Of a stretch of 64,000 nt of DNA, positions 16,741 to 25,944 are shown piece by piece. Under the pieces are notes generated by a model. That model had not been told where the DNA came from. It searched no databases and saw only the letters and a list, made by a program, of their open reading frames with translations. How positions within the stretch are numbered: position 1 is the stretch's first letter; each line of letters starts with the position of its first letter. The position numbers and the translations under genes were made by a program. The DNA is taken from assembly GCA_023418915.1 (NCBI GenBank), contig JAEZYU010000079.1, positions 1 through 64,000 of the forward strand. The letters are read 5' to 3'. Source of the stretch: Bacillota bacterium. GTDB lineage: Bacteria; Bacillota; Clostridia; Acetivibrionales; DTU013.

Positions 16741-19700
16741 TTACCCCTTCCGGACACTGAAGGTCACATTTTCTCCGTTGATGCTCCACTGCTTGCAGTA
16801 GCCGTCTCCTGTCGAGGGGAGCAGTTCGTCCGCCAGCACTTCCTCACCTATCAGATCCCTGTTCCTGACAAATATTGCACTGATCCTTTCGTTGCCGCCA
16901 TAGTACACCGTGATATGGTCCTGAACCTCAAAGCCCGCTTCTTTCCTCATTGTCTGAAGCTTGCTTATTATCTCACGCACAAAGCCTTCTTCTATCAGTT
17001 CCGGTGTAAGGTTTGTATCCAGTACTACCGTTACGTCTCTCTCGCTTTCAGACACGAAGCCTTCTTTTTGTATAGTTTCCACAAGTACATCGGATAATTC
17101 GAGCTCTACGTCAGCATCATCAATTCTGAAAGCTATCGTTCCATCCTTATTGAAGCACTCCATCAGCTCATTACCATCCGCCTGTGACAGGTGTCCTCCT
17201 ATCTTTGATACCAGCTTACCATATTTCGGCCCTACTGTGCGAAGCTGAGGTTTAAATCTGTAAGTCGTGAAACCGGATGCATCCTTTGTAAATGCTATCT
17301 TTTTGACATTAAGCTCGTCCTTTACCAGGTCCTCATACATTTGCGGCAGCTTCTGATCATCCTTCACATACATCAGGCCGATGGGCTGTCGGTTCTTGAT
17401 ATTTGCCGCATTTCTGCAGGCGCGTCCCAGCACGACATATTCGAGCACCTTATCCATATTTTCTTCAAGCTCTGTGTCTGTAAACCCATCCTTTACCGCA
17501 GGATAATCACAGAGGTGAACACTCTCTGGTGCAGCAGGATCGACACTTCTGACAAGGTTCAGGTAAATTTCCTCGCTGATGAAGGGTACGAATGGAGCTA
17601 TCGTTTTTGCCAGTTCCACAAGCACGGTATAAAGTGTCATGTAGGCATTTATCTTATCCTGGTTCATCTCCTTCTGCCAGAAACGCTCTCTGCTTCTTCT
17701 GACATACCAGTTGCTCAGTTGGTCAGTAAAATCCTGTATATCTCTTGCAGATTCGGTTATCCTGTATGTTTCCAGGTTTTTATCGACCTTGCCTATCAGT
17801 GTATACAGCCTTGAGAGCACCCATTTGTCCATTACGGACAGCTTGTCATGTTCCAGCTTGTATTCCATTGGGTTGAATTTATCAATGTTGGCATACAACA
17901 CATAAAATGCATATGTGTTCCAGAGCGTGCCCATGAACTTTCTCTGGCTTTCGCTGACTGCCTCTTCGTAGAACCTGCTTGGCAGCCACGGTGCACTTCC
18001 GGTATAGAAGTACCAGCGTACTGCGTCAGAGCCCTGTTTATCCAGTACTGTCCATGGATCTACTACATTTCCCTTGTGCTTGCTCATCTTCTGTCCGTCT
18101 TTGTCATTGACATGACCGAGCACTATTACATTTTTAAAGGCCGGCTTGTCAAATAGAAGCGTCGATATTGCCAAGAGAGTATAAAACCATCCTCTTGTCT
18201 GGTCTATTGCCTCACTGATGTAGTCCGCAGGAAAATGGGACTCAAATATTTCCTTGTTTTCGAAAGGATAATGCCACTGAGCAAAAGGCATGGCTCCTGA
18301 ATCAAACCAGCAGTCGATGACCTCTGATACTCTCTTCATCTTTCCCGAGCAATTGGGGCAGTTCAGCTCCACTGCATCAATAAAGGGCTTATGCAGCTCA
18401 ATATCATCAGGAACACAATCACCAAGCTCTTTCAACTCAGCTATACTGCCGACCAGATGTCTGTGTCCGCAGCTACATTCCCATATCGGAAGCGGTGTGC
18501 CCCAATATCTTGAGCGGCTCAGGCCCCAGTCCACCACATTTTCAAGGAAATTGCCCATACGGCCTTCCCTAATATTATCAGGCAGCCAGTTGATGATATT
18601 GTTGTTCCTTAGCAAATTGTCTTTGATCTCTGTCATTTTAATAAACCAGGTGTCTCTTGCATAATAGAGCAGCGGAGTGTCGCATCTCCAGCAAAATGGA
18701 TATGAATGCTCATAGTCCATAAGCTTATATACAAGACCCTTTGAGTCGAGCTCTTTTACTATCAAAGGATCGGCATTCTTGACAAACATGCCGCTCCAAG
18801 GCTCAACAGAGTCGATGAACTCACCCTGTTCATTGACGAGCTGTACAAACGGCAGATCATTTGCCCTTCCCACCTTTGCATCGTCTTCACCAAATGCTGG
18901 CGCAGTATGGACTATGCCTGTGCCGTCAGTCAATGTGACAAAATTGTCGCACACGACATAATATGCCTTTTTATCTGGTGTGACAAAATCAAACAGCGGT
19001 TCGTATTCCGTGCCCTGCAGTTCGGCTCCCCTGCAGCTTGCTGTCACGGTATATTCGTCCTTCAGGACACAGGATGCCAATGCTTCAGCCAGTATATAAG
19101 TCTCATCACCGCATTTTGCTCTGATATATATCTCCTTTGGATTTACCGTCAGAGCTACATTAGACGGCAATGTCCATGGAGTGGTGGTCCATGCCATAAG
19201 GTATACTCCAGGCTCTCCCTTTACCTCGAATTTAACAAATACAGAGGCCTCTTTTACATCTTTGTAGCCCTGTGCGACTTCATGACTCGAGAGTGACGTG
19301 CCGCAGCGGGGGCAATAGGGTACGATCTTATGACCCTTGTAAAGAAGACCCTTATCCCATATCTGTTTCAGCGCCCACCATTCAGACTCTATATAGGAAT
19401 TGTGATAAGTGACGTAGGGATCCTCCATATCTGCCCAGAAGCCGACACGGTCGCTTATCTCCTCCCACTCGCGCTTGTATTTCCAGACACTCTCCTTGCA
19501 TTTTTGTATGAACGGCTCTACTCCGTATTCCTCGATCTGTGGTTTTCCGTTTATACCAAGGAGCTTCTCCACTTCAAGCTCGACAGGCAATCCATGTGTA
19601 TCCCAGCCTGCTTTCCTCAGGACGTTATAGCCCTTCATGCTTTTATATCTCGGTATAAGGTCCTTCATTGTACGAGTTATAATGTGGCCTATATGGGGCT

Positions 19701-19857
19701 TTCCGTTTGCTGTCGGCGGACCGTCGTAAAACGTGAACGCTTCAGAACCTTCCCTGAAATTAAGGCTTTTTTCGAATACCTTGTTTTCCTTCCAATACCT
19801 TAGTACTTCCTTCTCTCTTTCGACAAACTTAAGATCAGTTGACACCTTCTTATACAT
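16741..19857 (-). CDS. ileS: isoleucyl-tRNA synthetase, type 2 (eukaryote-like)
   Basis: A 1038-residue class I synthetase that charges tRNA-Ile. Signature motifs are PPTANGKPHIGHI near residue 48 and GQKMSKHKGN near 590; the large editing domain (TTPWTLPSNVAL, GTGIVHTAPAFGEDD) lies between. The length near 1040 and the C-terminal extension without a CxxC zinc finger match the type 2 IleRS branch, known in some bacteria to resist mupirocin; that is family knowledge and not shown here. The start at 19857 follows GGAGGCAGCC. It is controlled by the T-box just upstream. Confidence 0.97.
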   Translation of the reverse strand: MYKKVSTDLKFVEREKEVLRYWKENKVFEKSLNFREGSEAFTFYDGPPTANGKPHIGHIITRTMKDLIPRYKSMKGYNVLRKAGWDTHGLPVELEVEKLLGINGKPQIEEYGVEPFIQKCKESVWKYKREWEEISDRVGFWADMEDPYVTYHNSYIESEWWALKQIWDKGLLYKGHKIVPYCPRCGTSLSSHEVAQGYKDVKEASVFVKFEVKGEPGVYLMAWTTTPWTLPSNVALTVNPKEIYIRAKCGDETYILAEALASCVLKDEYTVTASCRGAELQGTEYEPLFDFVTPDKKAYYVVCDNFVTLTDGTGIVHTAPAFGEDDAKVGRANDLPFVQLVNEQGEFIDSVEPWSGMFVKNADPLIVKELDSKGLVYKLMDYEHSYPFCWRCDTPLLYYARDTWFIKMTEIKDNLLRNNNIINWLPDNIREGRMGNFLENVVDWGLSRSRYWGTPLPIWECSCGHRHLVGSIAELKELGDCVPDDIELHKPFIDAVELNCPNCSGKMKRVSEVIDCWFDSGAMPFAQWHYPFENKEIFESHFPADYISEAIDQTRGWFYTLLAISTLLFDKPAFKNVIVLGHVNDKDGQKMSKHKGNVVDPWTVLDKQGSDAVRWYFYTGSAPWLPSRFYEEAVSESQRKFMGTLWNTYAFYVLYANIDKFNPMEYKLEHDKLSVMDKWVLSRLYTLIGKVDKNLETYRITESARDIQDFTDQLSNWYVRRSRERFWQKEMNQDKINAYMTLYTVLVELAKTIAPFVPFISEEIYLNLVRSVDPAAPESVHLCDYPAVKDGFTDTELEENMDKVLEYVVLGRACRNAANIKNRQPIGLMYVKDDQKLPQMYEDLVKDELNVKKIAFTKDASGFTTYRFKPQLRTVGPKYGKLVSKIGGHLSQADGNELMECFNKDGTIAFRIDDADVELELSDVLVETIQKEGFVSESERDVTVVLDTNLTPELIEEGFVREIISKLQTMRKEAGFEVQDHITVYYGGNERISAIFVRNRDLIGEEVLADELLPSTGDGYCKQWSINGENVTFSVRKG

Positions 19858-19904
19858 GGCTGCCTCCTTCTGCATTGTCCAATCAGTCTGCTTTATTGCT
19901 TTGA

Positions 19905-20291
19905 ACTAAAAAATCCTCCACATCCCATAAAAGGGACGAGAGGATATCATCTCACGCGGTACCACCCAAATTACCGTCGGTCATGTCCCGGTCCCCGATA
20001 TGTCCGGAACGCTTCAACGGTCGCTTTTTGTCACATATAACGGTGTGCACCGGCTTATTGTACTTGCATTTAAGTGTTCTGAATGATCATTCCCTGCTCG
20101 CTGCGCATTGCTGCGCTGCAACAGAAACACCTCAAAATAATATAACCGCACAGGACAGAACTCCCGTAATGCTTTCCAACTGCTACTCCCGGATGATTTT
20201 CAAAAACCTTCCCTGCAGACTTCCACCAGCCGCCTGCTCTCTGTAAGATGCCAGCTCTTTACTCTTTCCGTTCATAGTATTTGAAATATTA
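19905..20291 (-). ncRNA. T-box leader (isoleucine) upstream of ileS
   Basis: On the minus strand the leader carries the invariant T-box core GGGTGGTACCGCG (19955-19967 on the plus strand, reversed), followed by a terminator: ATCCTC-TCG-TCCC / GGGA-TGTG-GAGGAT and TTTTTT (19908-19946). The 5' part holds AGAGAG, GCTGGTGGAAG, and a specifier region GAAAATCATCCGGGAGTAG in which ATC is read as the isoleucine codon. Uncharged tRNA-Ile would stabilise the antiterminator and switch on ileS. Confidence 0.93.
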
Positions 20292-20297
20292 AACAGC

Positions 20298-20327
20298 ATT
20301 ATACAACAATCCTGCGGGAACTGTCAA
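20298..20327 (-). promoter_or_regulatory. sigma-A promoter of the ileS T-box operon
   Basis: On the minus strand a perfect TTGACA, 18 bases, perfect TATAAT. The -35 lies within 10 bases of the divIVA stop codon. Confidence 0.85.
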
Positions 20328-20333
20328 CAACGC

Positions 20334-20789
20334 TCATTCATCTTCCTCAAATATCTGCTTGAGCAGCTCCAGCTGTGACATCAGAAGCATTTCGCACTTA
20401 GATTTGAATACATGGAGCTTTTTTTTAGAATCCTCAAATTCGAATTTAATCTTTACAACCTCTTGATTAGCATCGTTAATGAGCTTCTGGGCCCTGATCT
20501 CAGCTTCTCTGATGACATTTTCAGCCTTCTCGTATGCATTCTTCTTTATATCCTCACCGGTCTGCTGTGCAACGAGCAGTGTATTCTGCAGCGACTCTTC
20601 TATCGTCTTGTAATGCTGAAGGCCTTCGTTGAGCAACGCAAGCTTGTCCTTCAGTTCGACATTCTCTCTTATGTAAGCGGAATAGTCTTCAATTATTTTG
20701 TCCAGAACATCATTGACCATGTCTTCGCTATAACCCATGAAGGATTTTTTGAAGGTCAGATTCTGTAAATCATTTGGCGTGTAATTCAT
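20334..20789 (-). CDS. divIVA: DivIVA domain cell-division protein
   Basis: A 151-residue coiled-coil protein that marks curved membrane at the septum and poles. The N-terminal membrane-binding domain TPNDLQNLTFKKSFMGYSEDMVNDVLDKI is the DivIVA signature; residues 35-140 form a long coiled coil. The ATG at 20789 follows AAGGGGTGACC; the longer frame upstream has no family match. Last gene of the sepF-ylmG-ylmH-divIVA division cluster, 15 bases after ylmH. Confidence 0.95.
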   Translation of the reverse strand: MNYTPNDLQNLTFKKSFMGYSEDMVNDVLDKIIEDYSAYIRENVELKDKLALLNEGLQHYKTIEESLQNTLLVAQQTGEDIKKNAYEKAENVIREAEIRAQKLINDANQEVVKIKFEFEDSKKKLHVFKSKCEMLLMSQLELLKQIFEEDE

Positions 20790-20803
20790 ATTGTGGTCAC
20801 CCC

Positions 20804-21604
20804 TTACATATATTTCGTGATAATTACGCTTATTCTGTCCTTTCGCGTCCTGCCGGCATCTTTTCCGAGCACTGCTCTGCCCTTGCCGCGCATACTCAGT
20901 GTATCCCCTTCTCTGACAGGCTTGTCCGCACCCGTTGTTATCTCCCAGTTGAGCTGTACCCTTCCGCTCTTTATGTATTCCGATGTCTTGCTTCTTGATA
21001 ACCCAAATGCTGCTGCGCACACACAGTCCAGCCTCAGTGCCGAAACAACAGCTCTCACCTCCGCTGTTTCAGGAGCCGGAACGGATAGTCCAATTATATC
21101 CGATATTTTAAGGTCAATGCCTATATTTCCCACTTTGTGGAGATTTCTCTCAATATAATCTGCTATGTCACTCAATACAATAACATTGCATTTCGTCTCA
21201 TCGATTATGATATCTCCGATGACACTGCGCCTGATTCCCAATCCCATCAGAGCTCCCAGATAATCTCTGTGATTAAGGCTGTTTCTCATCAGCGGATCTA
21301 TTTCGATCACCTTCAGGATCGAACTTTTGTACTGCTCAAGTTCAGCCTCATCTGTAAAGCATGTTTTAAACAGCGCCACCGATCGTTCAGCACCACTAAA
21401 GCCGCCATAGAAGCAATAATCGTAAATATCTGCTGCTTTCAGTGCTCTCTCTGCCAATTTAGCCTGTCTCGGATCCAAAAAATCGGAATGAGCAAGCCTG
21501 TGCGTTCTGGCAGTGAACTCCGCCTTGTTAAGCAATTTAGCCGCAGCCAGCCTGTCTTCCGAATTTACTATGCTTTTAAGCACACTTTCCCTGTTGTTCT
21601 TCAT
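20804..21604 (-). CDS. ylmH: YlmH, S4-domain RNA-binding protein
   Basis: A 266-residue protein with an N-terminal domain (residues 1-175, with the FTDEAELEQYKSSILKVIEIDPL and LNHRDYLGALMGLGIRRSVIGDII motifs) and a C-terminal S4 domain (about 183-245, LRLDCVCAAAFGLSRSKTSEYIKSGRVQLNW). YlmH is a ribosome-associated factor in Firmicutes. It lies five bases upstream-coupled to ylmG and is part of the conserved division cluster. Confidence 0.92.
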   Translation of the reverse strand: MKNNRESVLKSIVNSEDRLAAAKLLNKAEFTARTHRLAHSDFLDPRQAKLAERALKAADIYDYCFYGGFSGAERSVALFKTCFTDEAELEQYKSSILKVIEIDPLMRNSLNHRDYLGALMGLGIRRSVIGDIIIDETKCNVIVLSDIADYIERNLHKVGNIGIDLKISDIIGLSVPAPETAEVRAVVSALRLDCVCAAAFGLSRSKTSEYIKSGRVQLNWEITTGADKPVREGDTLSMRGKGRAVLGKDAGRTRKDRISVIITKYM

Positions 21605-21608
21605 ATTG

Positions 21609-21884
21609 TCAAATAATAATCCCTAAAATTATGCTCCTTATAATAGCAAGCAGTATGAATGCTATCAATGGTGAAATATCAAAGATCAGCCCCTGACCGA
21701 TGGCAGACCGTCTGATCAGTGATCTGATCGGTGCCAGTACAGGCTCAGTGATCTGAAACAATAGAACAACAAGTTTGTGATCCCTGCTGACAGGCAACCA
21801 GGAAATCACTACTCTGATCAACAGGATCAGTTCTGCAGCACTAAAAAGTAATCTAACCAATCTGTATAAAAGCAGGTTCATCAA
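21609..21884 (-). CDS. ylmG: YggT family membrane protein (YlmG)
   Basis: A 91-residue protein with two membrane helices (about residues 5-27 and 65-90) and the YggT signature SWLPVSRDHKLVVLLFQITEPVLAPIRSLI between them. It is always found near sepF and ylmH in Gram-positive division clusters. Its exact role is not settled. Confidence 0.92.
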   Translation of the reverse strand: MMNLLLYRLVRLLFSAAELILLIRVVISWLPVSRDHKLVVLLFQITEPVLAPIRSLIRRSAIGQGLIFDISPLIAFILLAIIRSIILGIII

Positions 21885-21915
21885 ATGCCTCCGGAGTATA
21901 ATGGTCGTATTACGC

Positions 21916-22374
21916 CTATTTCACCCATGGGAAAGCTCCCCGGTTCTTGAGTTCGTCTTTGAAATTCCCCATGATGTCTACATTGCTTGGCGCAATCATA
22001 AATATGCCTGTGGATACCTTTTGTATGTCACCATCCAGTGCATATACCGACCCGCTCAGAAAATCCACAACTCTTTGTGCAGTTTCCTTGGTAAGGTTCT
22101 CCAGGTTGATAATGACAGGCTTTTTGTTTTTCAGGTGATCACACACATCCCTTGCATCATCAAATGTTTCGGGCTGCATGATGACGACCTTGAACTGGCT
22201 GTTGGAATGGATATTGACTACCTTGCTGCTCTGGGGCTTTTTTGTGAAAGTCTGAAGATATTGGGGTGGCTGATATTTATCCTCGTTCAGCTCTTCTGTT
22301 ATTTCTTCCTCTTCTTCCTCTTCCATCGTCTCCCAGCCTACCAGATTCAGCATCTTGTTAAGCAGTTTTGCCAT
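21916..22374 (-). CDS. sepF: cell division protein SepF
   Basis: A 152-residue protein. Residues 1-12 (AKLLNKMLNLVGW) form the amphipathic membrane-targeting helix, followed by an acidic linker (EEEEEEITEEL) and the globular SepF domain (about 70-152) with PETFDDARDVCDHLKNKKPVIINLENL and the closing FLSGSVYALDGDIQKVSTGIFMIAPSNVDI. It tethers FtsZ to the membrane and bundles filaments. Start preceded by GGAGGGGTATACAA. Confidence 0.95.
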   Translation of the reverse strand: MAKLLNKMLNLVGWETMEEEEEEEITEELNEDKYQPPQYLQTFTKKPQSSKVVNIHSNSQFKVVIMQPETFDDARDVCDHLKNKKPVIINLENLTKETAQRVVDFLSGSVYALDGDIQKVSTGIFMIAPSNVDIMGNFKDELKNRGAFPWVK

Positions 22375-22465
22375 TTGTATACCCCTCCGTTTTTCTTTCG
22401 TTGTCAGGCCTGGTTTTGCATGAGGCCCGGACAGTAGCTTGCCGGTTTACTTCTCAACAGAGCCA

Positions 22466-23164
22466 TCAGCGTTTTCCGAATAAGGCGGTACCTATTCTGA
22501 CCATATCGGCCCCTTCTTCTATTGCGACCTCAAAGTCATTGCTCATGCCCATTGAAAGGTAATCCATATCTACATTATCAATATTTTCCTTTCTCATGTC
22601 AATAAGCAATTTTCTAAGGCCGGCAAACACCCACCTTACATCTTCCGGATCAGCGGCGATTGGAGCTATGGTCATCAAACCCTTTACCCTAATATTTCCC
22701 AAATTGCTTGCGTCTCTTACAAAGCTATGCACATTCGAAGGGTCGATCCCAAACTTAGTGTCCTCACCGGCAACATTGACCTGAACTAGGACGTCCATTT
22801 TCTTCCCCGCCTTTTCAGCCCGTCTGTCTATCTCTCTTGCCAGTTCCAGGCTGTCCAGCGAATGTATCATTCTGACCCGATCGATTATGTACTTGACCTT
22901 GTTGGTCTGAAGATGGCCTATCAGATGCCAGTCGCATTTTATATCCAATATATCGGTTTTCCCGCACAATTCCTGAACCCTGTTTTCTCCAAAATTCGTT
23001 ATGCCGCACCTGTATGCTGCTTTTATACTCTCTGCCCCAACAGTTTTACTCACTGCGATCACCCTTATGTTTTCGGAATCTCTTCCTGCTTTTACAGCAG
23101 CTGTATGTATCCTTGAGCGTACAGATTCCAGATTGTATCTGATAACATCGAGATTGTCAGTCAT
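22466..23164 (-). CDS. ylmE: YggS family PLP homeostasis protein (YlmE)
   Basis: A 232-residue PLP-binding protein of the COG0325 group with a TIM-barrel fold. The PLP lysine sits in RVIAVSKTVGAESI (about residue 40), and the phosphate site in GLMTIAPIA and MGMSNDFEVAIEEGADMVRIGTALFG is conserved. It maintains the free PLP pool. The ATG overlaps the stop of the HlyD-like gene by four bases (ATGA), so translation is coupled. Confidence 0.93.
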   Translation of the reverse strand: MTDNLDVIRYNLESVRSRIHTAAVKAGRDSENIRVIAVSKTVGAESIKAAYRCGITNFGENRVQELCGKTDILDIKCDWHLIGHLQTNKVKYIIDRVRMIHSLDSLELAREIDRRAEKAGKKMDVLVQVNVAGEDTKFGIDPSNVHSFVRDASNLGNIRVKGLMTIAPIAADPEDVRWVFAGLRKLLIDMRKENIDNVDMDYLSMGMSNDFEVAIEEGADMVRIGTALFGKR

Positions 23165-24507
23165 TTGCTGATGATATCTCCTTCCTCTATATTATCCGGG
23201 TTTATAAGATATATATTATATAGATTTACAGTTCTTTTAAATTCATTCTCAGGTGTCCTGATTATGGCGTATTCATTGTCGCTGCATAAAATATCCACCA
23301 GTCTGCTGGCAGCTACATTATACCTTACAAGCACTATCCTTCCTCTGGAGCCGTCAGGCGTAATATCTCTCAGACATTTCAACGGCACCTTCAGACCTTC
23401 TTTTGTTTTTGTAATAAAATCTGCACTGGTAACACGTAAATCTGATAAGACGTCAGCTCCTCTGCTCATCTTAACAACAACAATCGCCCTGCCGCTTTCC
23501 GAATTTCTTATGTGTTGTATGATACCTGTCACTCCAAAATCCCTGCTGTTTATTCGTATCCTTATACTGTCGCCTTCTTTGAGGTTTCTGGTCTTTTCGG
23601 ATGGAATATCTGCTGCCAGATAGATGTCGACTCCCTTTATGATTTTTGCAAAGGGCTGACCTTTTTGCACACTGCCTGTTGAGGCTGGAATAGCGGCGCA
23701 GCCTTCACGTATCCTGTCAAGCTCATCCAAAGTCAGATCGTTGAGCCTGTCAGGTGTCAAAATGCTTTCATATCCGTCCAGCCTGTAGGAAACTATGCCT
23801 GAGATACTGCTTCGCAGCTGCAGTGTATTTTTATTAATCGTATTTTGGATTGATTCCTTTTTCTGCTGCAGAGAGGTTATATATCCGTCAGTTGAGTTGC
23901 CTGCTACTATTTCGGCCTTTTTCTCAATAACCTTTTTGATCTCTGTCCGGTGTCTGCTCATCTCTTCAAAGCTTCTCGAATTACATGCAATGATCAGATC
24001 CTGCACTTTCCTGCCGATCTCATCATCGAGCCTGGCCAGATCTTCAGAAAAGAAATCCGCCTTTTCTACCTGTTCCATACGTGCTTTGACAATTTTTGCA
24101 TTTATATCTTCTATTTCTCTTAACTGCTCATCGGATTCACTGCTCGTCACAACGGCAACATTTGCATATGCGGCGGTTTTTTCGCCTTCATTTATTTCGG
24201 CGATATATCTTCCATCTATAGATGATGGACTAAGCAGTTCCTCATCTCTTATGATGACTGCCTGGGTCTCTATGTATTCTTCGATCACTCCGTTTCTTAT
24301 CACATCCTGGGCAGTATGAGTGCCCGACAGCCAGTTCAGCAGTGAGGGAATATAAAAAATCATAAATATGACTGCTAAAAGGCTCCCTAAAGTGATCCTT
24401 TTGTATGCTGTCTTTTTTGTGCCTGCGGCAGAATTATCCCCTGATTTTTTACCGCCGGGAAATTCTATTGCTTTTTTGGTTTTTTCTTCAGTGTTTGCTT
24501 TTTTCAT
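23161..24507 (-). CDS. HlyD-like membrane-fusion/adaptor protein in the division cluster
   Basis: A 448-residue protein with a basic cytoplasmic N-terminus (1-35), one membrane helix (about 37-57) and a long exported part: a lipoyl-like half-motif (EEYIETQAVIIRDEELL, about 77-95), a coiled-coil hairpin (about 120-220), and beta-barrel domains rich in short strands. This is the architecture of HlyD-family periplasmic adaptors, but no ABC or RND partner is encoded nearby. Related genes sit before sepF in many Clostridia, which suggests a cell-envelope or division role. It overlaps ynbB by four bases upstream and ylmE by four bases downstream. Confidence 0.75.
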   Translation of the reverse strand: MKKANTEEKTKKAIEFPGGKKSGDNSAAGTKKTAYKRITLGSLLAVIFMIFYIPSLLNWLSGTHTAQDVIRNGVIEEYIETQAVIIRDEELLSPSSIDGRYIAEINEGEKTAAYANVAVVTSSESDEQLREIEDINAKIVKARMEQVEKADFFSEDLARLDDEIGRKVQDLIIACNSRSFEEMSRHRTEIKKVIEKKAEIVAGNSTDGYITSLQQKKESIQNTINKNTLQLRSSISGIVSYRLDGYESILTPDRLNDLTLDELDRIREGCAAIPASTGSVQKGQPFAKIIKGVDIYLAADIPSEKTRNLKEGDSIRIRINSRDFGVTGIIQHIRNSESGRAIVVVKMSRGADVLSDLRVTSADFITKTKEGLKVPLKCLRDITPDGSRGRIVLVRYNVAASRLVDILCSDNEYAIIRTPENEFKRTVNLYNIYLINPDNIEEGDIISK

Positions 24508-25802
24508 CTTTTAAACCTTGTAAGCTCTCTTTCCTTCATATATTTCAGAGCTGTCATGACTCCAAGCTTTACGTGCTCATAAACCAATCCGCCCTGCATA
24601 TATGCAGTATACGGAGGCTTTACCGGAGCGTCTGCGCTTAGTTCTATGGAGGATCCCTGTATAAACGCTCCCGCTGCCATTATAACAGGGCTGTCATATC
24701 CAGGCATGTCCCATGGCTCGGGAGTTACAAATGAATCTACGGGCGACCCTTTTTGTATACCCTGGCAGAATGCGATCATGCTGTGAGGATCATTGAAACG
24801 GACCGCCTGTATAATATCACTTCTTATCTCAGCGGGCTCCGGTGAAGTTTCAAACCCGAGCCTGCGCATAACTGCCGCTGTAAAGACAGCGCCCTTCAAG
24901 CTTTCCGACACCACATGCGGAGCCATGAACAGCCCTTGAAACATAAGCCTGTTGTTGCCGAGAGTCGCACCTACATTTCTCCCCAGACCGGGAGTTGTAA
25001 GCCTGTAGGCTGCATTTTCCACATACGTTTTCCTTCCTGCTACATATCCTCCGGTTGGAGCCAGACCTCCACCCGGATTCTTTATGAGTGATCCGGCCAT
25101 CAGATCGGCTCCCGCCTCTATAGGTTCCTCTGTTTCAGTAAATTCGCCGTAGCAATTGTCTACCATTACTATCACGTTACTGTTGATAGACTTTATTTCA
25201 GAGATTGCCCTTTTCATATCGCTGATCCTAATGGAGGGTCTCCATCCATAGCCGCGGGATCGCTGTATCAGGACCATCTTGGTCCTGTTTGTTATTGCGG
25301 CTTTTATGCCGTCAAGATCGATACTGCCGTTATCAAGCAAATCAAGCTGTCTGTAATTTATTCCGAAATCCTTCAAAGATCCGTTGCCCCCGCCCCTTAT
25401 ACCTATCACCTCTTCGAGGGTGTCATAGGGTTTGCCTGTGACAGAGAGCAATTCATCATCCGGCCTCAAATTGCCATACAGGCATACTGCTATCGCCTGT
25501 GTTCCTGAAACTATCTGATGCCTTACCAGCGCATCCTCAGACTTAAATACAGCGGCATATACATTATCGAGCACTTCTCTGCCCCTGTCGTCATAACCGT
25601 AGCCGGTAGTTCCTCCAAAATGGGTGTCGCTCAGGCGATTCTCCTGCATTGCTGAGATCACCTTATACTGATTTGTTTCCCTAATTGCGTCTATTTCATC
25701 AAAGATGCCTTTGATTTCATTTTCAACGGTTTGTGTCAGTCTGATTATAGTTTCATCAATACCGAATAATTCCATAAGCTGATTTTTACAAAGTATGTTC
25801 AT
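24504..25802 (-). CDS. ynbB: methionine gamma-lyase family / aluminium-resistance-like PLP enzyme (YnbB)
   Basis: A 432-residue PLP enzyme of the cystathionine-lyase-like fold. Motifs include FGGTTGYGYDDRGRE (about 60-75), SGTQAIAVCLYGNLRPDDELL (about 97-117) and the Schiff-base lysine in AGSLIKNPGGGLAPTGGY (about 236). The family is often labelled aluminium resistance protein or methionine gamma-lyase; the true substrate is not known. The ATG at 25802 follows GAGAGGCTAAC; an in-frame ATG at 25838 lacks a site. Divergent from the pseudouridine synthase gene. Confidence 0.88.
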   Translation of the reverse strand: MNILCKNQLMELFGIDETIIRLTQTVENEIKGIFDEIDAIRETNQYKVISAMQENRLSDTHFGGTTGYGYDDRGREVLDNVYAAVFKSEDALVRHQIVSGTQAIAVCLYGNLRPDDELLSVTGKPYDTLEEVIGIRGGGNGSLKDFGINYRQLDLLDNGSIDLDGIKAAITNRTKMVLIQRSRGYGWRPSIRISDMKRAISEIKSINSNVIVMVDNCYGEFTETEEPIEAGADLMAGSLIKNPGGGLAPTGGYVAGRKTYVENAAYRLTTPGLGRNVGATLGNNRLMFQGLFMAPHVVSESLKGAVFTAAVMRRLGFETSPEPAEIRSDIIQAVRFNDPHSMIAFCQGIQKGSPVDSFVTPEPWDMPGYDSPVIMAAGAFIQGSSIELSADAPVKPPYTAYMQGGLVYEHVKLGVMTALKYMKERELTRFKR

Positions 25803-25887
25803 GTTAGCCTCTCTCGTGTATTTGCGATATATATCCATTTTATCCTACTTGAATATTCAATTCAAGCTTGTACAATACAGATCGGGC

Positions 25888-25916
25888 TTGATTTATGTAT
25901 TACACTGGGATAACAT
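25888..25916 (+). promoter_or_regulatory. candidate sigma-A promoter of the RluA-type gene
   Basis: TTGATT, 17 bases, TAACAT, 28 bases upstream of the start codon. The -35 is good and the -10 is moderate. Confidence 0.45.
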
Positions 25917-25944
25917 TGATATATTATTTATAATGGTGGTAATA

